Shown here: in pieces, positions 35,499 through 63,769 of the stretch
How the letters are laid out: each line of letters starts with the position of its first letter
Position numbering within the stretch: the stretch's first letter is position 1
Origin: Callorhinus ursinus
Lineage: Eukaryota > Chordata > Mammalia > Carnivora > Otariidae
DNA: 64,000 bases
Assembly: GCF_003265705.1 (NCBI RefSeq)
Contig: NW_020313005.1
Location: forward strand, 15,634,419-15,698,418
Direction of reading: 5' to 3'
Translations under genes and position numbers: made by a program
The notes under the pieces: generated by a model
Databases searched by the model: none
The model's input: only the letters and a program-made list of their open reading frames with translations
What the model was told of the DNA's origin: nothing

Positions 35499-36540
35499 TT
35501 TTTTTTTTTTTTTACAAAACAATATTAAAACTGACTTCCAGAGATGCCCAATTTATTTTTTAAACATGATTTAATTTTTTTCACATTTCTTTAAATATCA
35601 AGTTTTTTGACAAATTTATCCAAAATGTTAAATTTTCACTTTAGAACTTATAACAGAGTGCCCTAAACTGATGTTCATTAAGATACCTTTCTGCAAGTCC
35701 TAATGGTTTCTATCTTCCTTTTAAAATGTATTAAGTATCTTTTGTCATTCTCAAAAATATTCTGGAGAAAAAATTATGAATTAAGCACCCATAAATTTTC
35801 TTCATTTCTATTACAGTGTAGCAATTTATCTTCTAACCCACAGTGGTCTATCAACTAAGTCAGGCTGAGTTTCTTGTTCTCCTTAGACATAGCTGGTTGC
35901 AACTCATAATGCAACAGTTGGCTACAGATTCTCCATTTCTTTATTAACAACTCTAATTGAGACAGGTCATTCTCTGACCTGTATATTTTGACCAGTTTTC
36001 ACCTCTGAAGGTCTTCTTTCTTCTGAATCCGCTTCACCAATTTTGCTTTTTCTTCATTTAATCCTTGTTTGGGAAGATCTTCATTCTCAAAGTCACTTTG
36101 GAGATCACTGCATGACCCAGTATCAAGTGATTTAGGGTCACATATACTGATATTATTGAAAGTATTTTCCAAGTAAGTATTTTCTTCAAATTGGCTGTCA
36201 ATGTGTTTAAAATTTTCTTGAAATTCCAGTTTTCTTCTGTTGAAGATGGTTTCTCTGAAAAAGTCTGATCATCTTCATTCTCTACCTTAAGATGTTTTAC
36301 TATACTGTAACAGGAATTTAATGAAGATCTAGTTTTTCTTAATCATCCTTTAAGTGTTGCACTCATAGGCTAGAAATATAGAATAGCTCCACCGAAGAAC
36401 TGAGATATTCATCCTTGTTTTCTTGAATTAATTGTATGGGGAGATGGTTTGGCACAGGCCTGTGGCATATTAGGTAAAATCACAGCTGAATCAGATCGAC
36501 TTTCTACCTTGAAAACGAAATCTTGGGTTCTTCCTAAATA
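35499..36540 (-). pseudogene. SFR1: Processed pseudogene of SFR1 (SWI5-dependent recombination repair 1)
   Basis: On the minus strand the sequence matches the SFR1 protein almost end to end without introns. The SDSAV / MPQA / NSRKQ N-terminal part is encoded near 36500-36415. PMSATL follows at 36369, then VKHLKVENEDDQTFSEKPSS (near 36300-36240), EEKAKLVKRIQKKEDLQR (near 36050-36000), and the conserved C-terminal block KLVKIYRSENDLSQLELLIK to LSLT and LIDHCGLEDKLLH (near 35995-35830). It is dead: there are several frameshifts, a TGA just after PMSATL-K, and a TAG between LSLT and LIDH. A 3' UTR with an AATAAA (35552-35557, minus) leads to a poly(A) tract (35499-35513). SFR1 normally works with SWI5 in RAD51-mediated recombination; this copy cannot. 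The match is from memory of the human protein. Confidence 0.85.
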
Positions 36541-38410
36541 AAACTGTGTTGGTCCAAAGGTAACTACTGGTAATTTCTGGACAAATTAATTAGTTAGCAT
36601 CTTATATAAACAAGACTCTCCATGTTTTTATCTATCAAAATAGCCTCAGATCTGCCATAAGGGGTGCAGGAGAATAACAGTTGTGGAATTCTTCAGGAAT
36701 TATTTAATTCCTTAACAAATAATTAATTCTTTAATTTCGCTACTCCAGCTTTATAATGAAAAGAAATATAACTGAAATCTTGACTCAAAAAACATAATTA
36801 GATCTGTCACAGTTCCCTAAACCCTAAAAACTGTGTAACTAGAATCAATGACCATATTAATGGGATCACACAGTACACAACCTTCTGAGTTTGCTTTTCA
36901 CTCACCAAACTTCCCTGGAGGTCCATCCAAGTTCTTGCATCTAGTTAGCTGACTTTTGATGGTGTGTCTTGCCTATTCCTAAAAAGTATTTGCCAGCAGC
37001 TACAATTAGTATCACATTGGTGGGGATGGCTTTTTTACAGTCTTCATCTGCTCAAAAAACATTGAGCTCCTACTATATGTGAAGAATGAACCAAGAATAA
37101 AGAGATGAATCAAATATATTTCTGACTTACAACTTGAGTCTGGTGGAAGAATCTTATGGCCCATTAAGTCCAGACTGGTTTAAAGGAAAAATGAAAACCA
37201 GTGATACTTTGAGATTTTCTGTAGAAAGGCCAGAATAGTGTGAGCAGCTCAGGGCCCCAATCTGGGTGAGAGCTGGGGAAGGGAACCAGTGGACTATCTT
37301 GGAGTATTCTTTGTATAGCTCTTGAGGAAACCATAATGCCCATATTAAAGTTGGGTGCGGGGGAGAGAACCAAACCAACACTCAGTAGAACTGCACTGGA
37401 AATAAATCACAGGCCCCACTTTTCCAGAGCATGATGACTCAGAATATCCTTCTTCCTCTGTTGGTGTGAAGAGAACTGGCAACCCCTCATTCTGTTCTGT
37501 GGGGATTAAGAATGCCTGATCAGAGAGAGCTAAGATTCCTTTCTGTTTGTATGATATAAGTGAATGTTCTAGTTGTCCTGACTGACCCAGAATGTCCTGA
37601 GCTTTGGATCAAGAAACCGGGTGAAAAGACAAGTAGCCAGGAGGAAAAAGTAAAAAGTCCCGAGTGCACACTTACCACTACCCTCAGTTACAAGTAACAG
37701 AGAGAAATCTGAGTCCTCCTGGAGCAGGAGGGAAGAGCTTTTGGGGTCCTGCTAGTGGTGTGGGATTTTGCTCCATTCTAAGCAATGAAAGAATGTTCTA
37801 TCCTGGCTCATTTTTTCCCTTCTCAGGCAGTCCTTGCCACAGGCCACCAAGCAGGAGACTGGATTTTAGTTGGAAAAACTTGTCCATTGGGCTCCCACTT
37901 AACTCTGGCTTCTTCGGATCCTCCTCTCTTCCTTCCCATGGGAATCACTAACTGGGAATTGTTGGAGTGGGGACACAGGGACCCACACTGTTCCAGTGTT
38001 TGTCATGACACTGTGGCAGACACTCCTCACCTGCCCACGCTTAAAAGGAGAGCATTCATTCATTCATATGGTGTTTGGCTGATCATAACTCCCAGGCATA
38101 ACAGCCTGAGTGCTGAATGGGAAACAAATTTTGGGTAGAAGAATATATATGGAGATGTTCAGATAAAGCAGAGAGGACAGACAATAGGAAATTTACTGTG
38201 AAACTAAGGAAGCTTAAGCTCTGGGTCCCTTCTAAGATCCTGGGAGAAACCTTAGAAATCTGTTTATGTACATATATGTTTCTGTAAAGTTAGCAAAGGG
38301 AAAATGCAATCCTGCCACTTACCTGGAAGAGAGGTAGACCAGAAATATTTGGTATTCAACACTAAATGACTACTAGTCATGATTCTAACTTTTTAAAGGT
38401 TCTTGGCAGA
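36541..38410. other. Intergenic stretch, old repeats only
   Basis: Bases about 36850-36970 look like a very old minus-strand L1 fragment (GGGATCACACAGTACACAAC, CTTCCCTGGAGGTCCATCCA). Bases 37050-37120 (CATTGAGCTCCTACTATATG) resemble an L2/MIR-age repeat. Open frames of 70-117 codons at 37154-38138 show no family signature. Confidence 0.4.
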
Positions 38411-38414
38411 GATG

Positions 38415-38570
38415 TGTCTTAACACTTCAGCGTGCCACCTGTGTAAGTTGGAGCAAGTCACTTAATCTCTTTACAGTTCACTATGCTCACCTATAAAATG
38501 AGATTGATAATACTAACTAATATTTGAGAGTGCTTAATGTACTCTGTCCAAAGCCCTTTATATGGATTCT
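38415..38570 (+). mobile_element. MIR element
   Basis: The order GTGCCACCTGTGTAAGTTGG, GAGCAAGTCACTTAATCTCT, TATAAAATGAGATTGATAAT matches the central MIR core. Confidence 0.75.
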
Positions 38571-38765
38571 CTCACTTGATTCACCAATTATCCTATGAGG
38601 CAGGGATCCTTATTATCTCCAATTTACACTTTACACACACACAATTTACAATTTAAGGAAACAGGCACAGAGTGTTTTTTTCTTAAAGTCACATGGTTAG
38701 TGAATAAAGCTAGCAATCAAATCCAGATATGGGAGCCTGAATCCATAGTCCAGTCTCTTAACAGA
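38545..38765 (-). mobile_element. MIR element
   Basis: AAGCCCTTTATATGGATTCT, CCTATGAGGCAGGGATCCTT, ATCTCCAATTTACAC and AAAGTCACATGGTTAGTGAA follow the reverse MIR order. It is split by an ACACAC insertion. Confidence 0.7.
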
Positions 38766-38769
38766 ACCA

Positions 38770-40900
38770 TTGGTAGTTGCTGTTTTCATCAGGGTTGTTA
38801 CTCAATTCAATTCAGATCAATTTAACATAACAAGTATCTCAAGTACCTATTCACGCAAGGAGCTCCTTGTGAAAATCATGAGATATAGGAGATAATCTGC
38901 AGGAAAGTACTTTGGAGAAGTCGTAGTGTTTTTAAAATAAAAGTATAACCAGATAAGCACTAAAGCAAATAAGTAAATAAGATATTTCTAATTTACTGAA
39001 TCTTCAAAGGATGAAAATTTTAATGGGTGACCTAAACATTCCTCTGTTTAAATGGACATATAATTAGAACAATTAGATTTCCCCCTCAACGGTAAGAGTA
39101 TTATAAGGGGAGATAGTTTAAAGAGATTATGAAGACAACTTAGAAATCCAATTTTCACTGAGGCCATCATGTTAGAATCACAAGACTACTTGTGCTCCAG
39201 CGCACTTTGTAAATGTGTTCTTGCTACCACTTACTGAAATTATTTCCTAGTTACTAGCCTTCCAGGCCTATGAGTCCATCTAAGTTAAGTTGTGTTTGCT
39301 TATGTGTAGATCCTACACCTAATATAGTACTTGGCATAGAGGTTTTCCTTAAGACATTATTTGTTCTGCTCCTTTCGGCTTCATTTATGGAATGGCCAAA
39401 TAAACAATGATAGAGATTGACCTGAACGTCCCTACATTCTTGCCACAGGGGTCAAATCCCTTGCTTAGGCTGCTGGGGAACTGAACTCTGAACAGTAATG
39501 GAGGGTGACAGAGTGAATTGCATTTGTAATAACTAGCATTTCACTCATCTCTTATGAGGGACACAAATAGTAAGACATTAATATAACACCTATTTTTGCT
39601 TCAAATCTGAACAGAAGCCTCAGAAGTGAATGCCAGAAAGCAGCCCAATTACTAGGGAGACCTTCATGTTCCATGTTCCACAGCAAACATTCTAAGCATG
39701 GGTCTGTGTCTGCTTACATCTCCTCTTTCCTTTACCTTCAAAGTTCAGGCTCGAATTGCCTCAGACCTTAATTACTTCCAGAACCTACAGACTGAACATG
39801 CCTTATCTTTGTCTTTCCCCACTCATATTCATCCTGCATATGCCTTCCAGAATGTTCTTATCAACAAATTATCTTATCATAGCTTCATTAAAAATCTTCT
39901 CATCTTCTCCACTACTTATGAAATAAAACCCACACTTTGGCTTTCATAACTCTCCATCCAGATTCAACTTATATTTTCTTTCCATCCCATGCCAAGCCCA
40001 AAGCACAACAAAACAAAGCTGCAAACAGCTCCCACACAAATTCTGCACTTTTCCTGCTCCTGGTTCCCCCCGTCTGAAACTGACTTTCTCTTTACATATT
40101 ACACATTTTCATAAAAGTTTAATTTTAATTTCTACCTTCTTTATGAAGCCCTTCCTACTTTATCACTTTTGCCAGATAACTCTCTCTCTTCTATATGCCT
40201 ATCATTTCCTTGCACTCAGATAGAAAATATGCTCAAAGTACTTATCAGGGAGGGTTATAGAAGCTTGAATACCATTCTTAGACCACATGCTTCTAAAAAA
40301 GAAAACAACAAACATTCAGAGTTCCAAATAACTTCAGCCCTTGATATTCAGAAAGTGTACAAGTGCAGATCACACCTAGGAGTAAGGTTTCCCAGATACT
40401 CATTTTATCATGATTTACATTCATAGGAGTAGTACAAAGGAAATGCAACCCACAGAAACCTTCTGCATCTTTAGCAGAGCACAGGAAAAGATAGGAGAGC
40501 ATTTTTTCCTCCATTTCTCCTTTCCCACACCTTTGCTTTATCATCAGGAAAAACCCTCAGTGGAAGGGTTCAGATCTTGGAAGAGAGATTCAGTGAACCA
40601 CCAAAATGCAGACAAATCAAGACAACATGTATCCAAGAAAGGACTCTGACTTGGTGGTGAGTCTTCATTGGTCACCTTTTTGCATTAGGAAAACAAGGTA
40701 GTGTGTCTTCTTGTGACATTCTCAATCAGGGCAGCTCCTCTAGTTCTGCTGAGGACTCTGTCCCAGTCCTATAGCTGATGCTGCTCCCAACACTCTGGGT
40801 CCACCTGGAAGAGCTCAGCCCTTCAATCGAATCCATGACTCATCTGCAACATAACAGTCCATATGAAACCTCTGATTCGAGTTGTACATTAACCATCATG
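38770..40900. other. Intergenic region downstream of ACAD8, no further gene
   Basis: It holds the unresolved 3' UTR of ACAD8 on its right side (below 40922, minus). A probable L2 fragment lies near 39900-40170, with words such as TTCCTGCTCCTGGTTCCCCC and GAAGCCCTTCCTAC. I found no convincing minus-strand AATAAA near the stop codon, so the polyadenylation site is not assigned. Confidence 0.4.
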
Positions 40901-40922
40901 CCCGAACATCCAAGTCTGGGTG

Positions 40923-57978
<17,056 letters not shown>

Positions 57979-58068
57979 GTTAGCAGCCCCTCCTCCAGCC
58001 AGAACCAGCCGGCAGTGACCCGCGCCAGTGCATCAACCAGACACCGTGCACCGTCCAGGTCCCGCAGT

Positions 58069-58087
58069 GCACCCTGGGAGCTGTAGT
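58069..58087 (-). promoter_or_regulatory. ZNF143/THAP11-type motif (SBS), ACAD8-facing
   Basis: On the minus strand it reads ACTACAGCTCCCAGGGTGC. The known consensus is ACTACAATTCCCAGAATGC; the fixed ACTACA, TCCCAG and TGC parts all match. It lies 91 bases upstream of the ACAD8 start codon, in the range typical of ZNF143 sites at bidirectional promoters. Confidence 0.8.
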
Positions 58088-58140
58088 GCATCCGGCGGCT
58101 CTCGCGGCCCGGACTCAGGCGGGCCTGCCCGAGGAGCAGG

Positions 58141-58159
58141 ACTACCACTCCCAGATACC
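58141..58159 (+). promoter_or_regulatory. ZNF143/THAP11-type motif (SBS), THYN1-facing
   Basis: On the plus strand it reads ACTACCACTCCCAGATACC. The ACTACNNNTCCCAG core matches; the 3' end is weaker. It is 53 bases away from the first copy and points the other way. Confidence 0.65.
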
Positions 58160-58554
58160 CCAAGGCCGTGGCGAAAAAGGGCCGTGTGTTACTTAGGCTG
58201 GGGGACTCAGTGCCGGCCTTTCGGCGCCTGGGTGGGGTTCTGCCTGCGGAATCGTGGAATCAGTGGCTTGGGAGAATGGTGACTGAATGAGAGAAGGATC
58301 AGGGAGAGAACCGAGGAGACTTTAGCGCAGGTTATGCAAGATGGAAATGGGGGCGGAGATAACTGGGATGGATTTGAGAGGCCCAAGTCCAGTTGCATCT
58401 GTTTTACGCAAAAGTCCCTCGGGGCTGAGACTCCGATTCCTCTCATTGTCTCCATCTTGCTCTGCGCAGGTGTCTGGGGGCAGGCAACAGAACTGCGTCT
58501 TGTTTCTCTCGGTTGATTTGGAATCTTCTGCTCTTCAGTCCCCGCAGGGAAACC

Positions 58555-61500
58555 ATGCCGAAACCCCGGAAGAGGCTCGCCGGGGCTGCTGGGCCTACTG
58601 GGCCAGGTGAGCTGCACCCAGGCTGCAAAAAGGCAGCCCTGTAAAGAAAGTTTCTCTAGGATCTGTTTAATACTGTTCACTTTCAGGGCACCTGGGTGGC
58701 TCAGTCGGTTGAGCGTGGGACTCCGGTTTTCCGCTCAGGTTATGATCTTCGGGTGGGATCGAGCCCCACTTGCGCCCCATACTCAGCGGGGAGTCTGCTT
58801 CTCGTCCCTCTCCCTCTGCTCATACCCAGGCTCTCACGCACTCTTTCTCTCTCAAGTTAATAAATAAATCTTAAATACTGTTCACTTTCAACTCCCTGCC
58901 TGTGGGGGGAATCCTTTGTGGATCGTTTTTTGTTAATGTTATCCCTAATCGCCCTCCATCTTCTCCTTTCCTCCTCCCACCGAGCTTATACCCAGAGCCT
59001 CTTCTGTTTATTGAAGCAGTAGCTGTTTGGTGTAGATACGTGGTGGCTTGTACAAAGGTAAGGAACATACAGTTGTGTTCTCATGGAAAATGCAGACATA
59101 AGTGAAAGGGTCTTAGGAAACCATGGCTAAGTGTATGAGAGCAGGAACACCTTGAGAAGGAAGTGGAACTTGAGTCCATCCTTAAAGAATGGGAAAGCTT
59201 TCCACAGGCAAAGAAAATGCGATGCTGTTTTTATATTCATCTTATATGGAAGATGAAGAACAGGAACAAAGCAATTGAAGGTAGAGAAAGTGGTTTTGGA
59301 TTGACTACAACACATTGTGTTACTTAACAACACATAATGGTGTTTGCAGTGTGCTTAACTCCAAAGGAGCCACCTAAAAACTAGGCTAGGGAGGATCTAA
59401 CTACTAGACATCTATAAATGATAATGAGAGCTGATGTAGGAGCTGGGACTTAATTCAGAGGTGGTGTGGTATAGTCATTAAGTGTGGATTCAGATAGACC
59501 AGGGTACAGTTCCTGATCATACTGTTTACTGAAATGTGTAACCTGGGACACATTTAGCAGAGGAACAGACATCTCATACATTATGTAGATTCACTGAGTT
59601 ACTGTTAGGGTAACAAATAGAGCTTACATAGTAAGAACTGAACAACTGTTAGCTATTGAGTGCCTACTACGTTCCAGGCACATTTTCTCTAATTCTCTTT
59701 GGAAAAAATCATCTTTGCCATGTCTACAAAGTCCAATATGAGCTGTCTTATCCAGCATTTCTTGGCATCTTCAAGGAGCAGGCCACAAAGCACAGTGAGC
59801 AAGCAAAAAAGAACCATGAGATGGTGATGATAGTATTTACCGAGCATTTATTATAACGTCAGCCATTATTTAAGCCCATTGTTTGCACTACCTTATTTAA
59901 TCTTCAAAATAAGTCTGTGGAGTAGGTGCTCGGTTTCCTTATTGTAGAGAGAGCCTCAGCAAAGGCCCAGAAGTGAGGGAAAGAAAAGAATTTACTTAAT
60001 AGAAACCAGGGACTCTTGTCAGTCCTAACCCCCAACCACATACACTATTCTTATCTCACTGAATGTATAATCCAGGAGATACCCTGTAAGGTGGGCATTC
60101 CTGTCCCATTTTTATAGATAAACTAAAGTTCAGCAATTCAGCTGCTACTGCCACTTATTGACAGATCCACGATTTGGATCCAGGGCTGACTCCAAAGTAT
60201 GTGCTTTCTCCACAACGGAGCATTACTTCTCAGCAGGCATGACCAGTTTCTTCTTTTTGCTTCTATTGCAGACAATAAGGGGCCAGCAGGAAAACGTACC
60301 AAGACTAAGAACCCAGTAGGTACATCAGCTACATTGGGTAACTCCAGCCCTGAGAAGACTTCAGCCTCTAAAAACTGTGGGAAGAATCTAAGCAGTTACT
60401 GGCTGATGAAGTCTGAGCCAGAAAGCCGACTAGAGAAAGGTGTAGATGTGAAGGTGAGACCAGGTACCTCTCTTAATCCCTTTCGGGCTGTTTTTTCAGA
60501 TAAGAAGTGAATATGGGACACCACAGGGTTCCATCACCAGCTTCTCTGAAGGGTAGGGTTAGGGAAAAGATTATAAGGAATAAAATCAGCAGGACTTATT
60601 ACCAGCAACTATCTGTTTTGTGAATCCTCTATGTAGGGCAGGGCATGACAAACTTTTTCCATAAAAGGCCAGATAATATTTTAGGTTTTCCGGTCCTACA
60701 GTTGCTGTTTCAGCTCTGTTGCTGCAAGAAAGTGGCTCTGGGCAACATGTAATCAGATGGTGTGGTTGTGCTCCAATAAAACTATTTACAAAATCAGGCA
60801 TGGGCACAAAGCTGTAGTTTGCCAACCCCTGACCTGGGCAACATTTCAATCTTGTTGCCTTGTTCTTGCCACCTAAACCTACCATAATCCTATGTATCTC
60901 TCTGCCAACCGTATATTCAGTGAATTAATATAAATCAATTTTAATAACAGCCTAGAGAAGATAGAAATATATAATACTTTAATGAGTGAAATACAAATAA
61001 CCAACAGATTATTTTATCATCTGGATTATCTATTCATCTAGTCCTTTTAATTAGCAAGGATAACAAGGAAACGCAAAGCTTACTCTACATTTGCCCAATA
61101 GAAGTGGCTCTGTGGAACCACTTCCCAGTAAACTACAGACTTCCACTACAGCAAGCAGTACCCTCAACACAGGGGAAGAAACTGTCTACTTCCATATATT
61201 ACCAGCTGGCCCCAAGACTGTTTAATGGATGAATTCATTTCCTGTTGCCTAGTTCAGCATTGAGGATCTTAAAGCACAGCCCAAGCAGACAGCATGCTGG
61301 GATGGTGTTCGCAACTACCAGGTAAGAGGGTAAGAGCAGGGCCCGAGACCTGGGGTCGGAGAGATGCCTGCCTCCTTCCTGGGACTTATTCAGTAGCAAA
61401 ATCTCTTGGTCAGCATTGTTTTTTCCCCAGATCCCAACCCTAAACATGTATTCAAAACCACCTTAATTCCTCTGTATGCAGTTTACGAATGGCCTGTGTT

Positions 61501-63189
61501 CTGGTCAGTGTCTGCATACAAGTCTGGGTGTCTTGGCAAAGGCAAGTATTGAATTGGGGAGAAGCTGCAAAAAAGAAAAACTCATCTAATAGAAGCAGAC
61601 TTGATTTGCACTAACTAGTGTTTTCCAGCGGGTGAAGAGGATAGTTGTTTATTTTCCCCTGGGGTAGGCCCGGAACTTCCTGCGAGCCATGCAGCTGGGG
61701 CAAGAAGCGTTCTTCTACCATAGCAACTGCAAAGAGCCAGGCATCGCAGGACTTGTGAAGGTTAGTTGTACAAGCGTTGGTCTTAATCCCTCTCCCTTCA
61801 GGGAGACTTACTCATACAGATATAAAGGAACACAGCTTAGATCAGTAACAAAAAGGAAGTACTCTCCTCCCCATCCCTGATGTCACAAGAATATGGAAAA
61901 ACCACCCTGGCCCCTTCCAGTCCAGCAAGGACTATAACAAGGCAGGCCTCATTTCAGGTCCCACTGGTACAGACGTCTCTTCATTTCTGTGCCTTGGTCT
62001 TTCACTCAAAAGCAGACCTGATGATAGCTCTTTCAAACCAGAAGTTATTAGGAAAAGGTTATTAACTGCAGGTGGGAAAACAGTGGTACCAATAATAACC
62101 TTTAATACTTGGTTTTAAAACCTACTTTTAAGATTTCTGTCAAAACAGCTTTGATTTCCTATGCTTGCTCTAGACTGTGTATTATTTCCAGATATAGTGG
62201 CTCTATAGCAAAACAAAAGAGCTGAGTATGTGCAGGGTCAGAAGTGAAAGCTGGACTTGAATTAAAAATTGGCCATGGAGCTGACTGTACAGGCATATGA
62301 TTAGAGACTTGGTTTTGGTTTCAGATTGTGAAGGAGGCTTACCCAGACCACACACAGTTTGAGAAAAACAATCCCCATTATGACCCATCCAGCAAAGAAG
62401 ACAACCCCAAATGGTCCATGGTAAAGACAACTATTTTTCCTATTTCATGAGAGGAAAAGGATGGACAAAGAGAGGGAGGAAGAAGGTGTGCGGTGTCTTT
62501 AGGTCAAGGTACAGAGTCTGGCTCTTACACTTAGATGAGGTTACCCTGGCTTTGGGGATAAGAACAGAACACTGGCAGCCCTGCCCATAAGAACCTCCCA
62601 CAAGAAGCTAAGACACACAGTGGACAGAATCTACCTGAACATGTCTTTCTGCCATATAGGTGGATGTACAGTTTGTTCGGATGATGAAGCGTTACATCAC
62701 CCTGGCTGAGCTCAAAACCCATTACCAAGCTCACAAAACCACTGGAGGCCCCTTAAAAAATATGGCTCTCTTCACTCGCCAGAGACTCTCAGTTCAGCCC
62801 CTGACTCGAGGTAAGAGCGGGCCCTTTGCTTTATATTATCCACATACCAGGAGGACTCCATGAACTCAACATTTACTAGTGATTTATTGGGCCCAGTATT
62901 TAACTTTTCTGAGCCTGTCTCCTCACCTGTAACATCCATGAGGGAGGAAACATGTCTGGAGTTACCCGTTAACTATGTACCCACCACCCAGCAGTGCTTG
63001 GCACATAGTAAAACACTCCATAAATAGTTTTTGGATGAATGACTACCTGCCTCAGTAACAGGGTGAAATGCCCGGCACAACTTCCCTATTCAAGAGGAGA
63101 CACACACCTAATACTTTGCTTTCTTCTCCACTTCTTTGGTAGAGGAGTTTGATTTTATTTTGAGCCTGGAAGAAAAGGAGCCAAGTTAA
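58555..63189 (+). CDS. THYN1: THYN1, thymocyte nuclear protein 1 (EVE domain), complete coding region (7 exons)
   Basis: Coding exons with AG/GT borders: 58555-58606, 60272-60453, 61253-61321, 61668-61760, 62325-62420, 62660-62810, 63143-63189. They total 690 nt, 229 residues plus TAA, against 225 recalled for human. Residues 1-58 form a basic, probably disordered tail with a nuclear-signal-like PKPRKR and GKRTKTK. From about residue 60 (YWLMKSEPES) to 220 lies the EVE domain, a PUA-like fold proposed to bind modified nucleic acid bases. It includes CWDGVRNYQARNFLRAM, FFYHSNCKEPGIAG, VKEAYPDHTQF and GGPLKNMALFTRQRLSVQPL. The C-terminal EEFDFILSLEEKEPS is typical. The protein is nuclear and linked to lymphocyte apoptosis; its exact role is unsettled. 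It is head to head with ACAD8. No disruption is seen. Confidence 0.98.
58686..58873 (+). mobile_element. SINEC in THYN1 intron 1 with exact 17-bp target-site duplication
   Basis: AATACTGTTCACTTTCA is identical at 58669-58685 and 58874-58890. The SINE has an older body (GGTTATGATCTTCGGGTGGG). Confidence 0.96.
58891..60271 (+). other. THYN1 intron 1, remaining part, with MIR-age repeats
   Basis: A MIR lies near 59455-59600 (GGTATAGTCATTAAGTGTGG, ACAGTTCCTGATCATACTGT). Reverse MIR-like stretches lie near 59840-59960 and 60050-60215 (CCCATTTTTATAGATAAACT, CACGATTTGGATCCAGGGCT). The intron ends with acceptor TTCTATTGCAG. Confidence 0.6.
60638..60840 (+). mobile_element. hAT-type DNA transposon remnant in THYN1 intron 2
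   Basis: The order CATGACAAACTTTTTCCATA, AAAGGCCAGATAATATTTTA, GCTCCAATAAAACTATTTAC, GTAGTTTGCCAACCCCTGA is that of a common eutherian non-autonomous hAT repeat. I am not sure of its exact MER name. Confidence 0.65.
61761..62324 (+). other. THYN1 intron 4; nothing recognised
   Basis: The donor AAG|GTTAGT follows exon 4 and the acceptor GGTTTCAG precedes exon 5. Unique-looking sequence. Confidence 0.5.
62880..63060 (+). mobile_element. L2/MIR-age repeat in THYN1 intron 6
   Basis: CATCCATGAGGGAGGAAACA, CAGCAGTGCTTGGCACATAG and AATAGTTTTTGGATGAATGA match an L2 3' end. Confidence 0.55.
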
Positions 63190-63297
63190 CCGGGACACTG
63201 TTGCTGGAATGGGCAAGCCATTACTCCAAAGAAGTCAAGCTTTTATAAGACAAACGAAGGTGTGTGGCACCTTGCGTGGTTTTCATGTACCTTTTCC

Positions 63298-63303
63298 AAT
63301 AAA
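63298..63303 (+). terminator. THYN1 polyadenylation signal AATAAA
   Basis: It lies 109 bases after the THYN1 stop codon, in TTTTCCAATAAAACATTAAT, so the main 3' end is expected near 63315-63330. A second AATAAA at 63625-63630 could give a longer form. Confidence 0.75.
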
Positions 63304-63769
63304 ACATTAATATCAAATTTGGGAAGCTTTTCTTTTAAAATGGCATTGGAATAGAATACTCCACTGGAGATCTTCTGCCACTCGGTAAGATGCAAGCTTA
63401 CCTCTACCATCTTCTTTACTGTAGCAAATACCAGGGTGCAGGGTTCAGTCTGTTACCACCTACTGAAACGAACTTTTGTCTTTCCACACCGGCCATCCAC
63501 ACCTGCTCCTGAAGTCGTCTGGGCCCCATAGGGGTGTAAACCATCAGCAGTTTCTGCACAGGTTGCCAGATGAGGGTACAACTGGAATTCCTTTCTCAGC
63601 ATGTGCTTGTATAAAACGGGTGTTAATAAAACATCACTGTTCACCAGGGACCACAGCCATGGTGAAGGCAGGTGTTGTGCTGGATCAGGGTGGGAGTCTA
63701 TCGCCCCTTGGGTGTGAGTGGGACAGTGTAAGACAAACCACAGACCCTGGTGGACCATGGACACAATGC

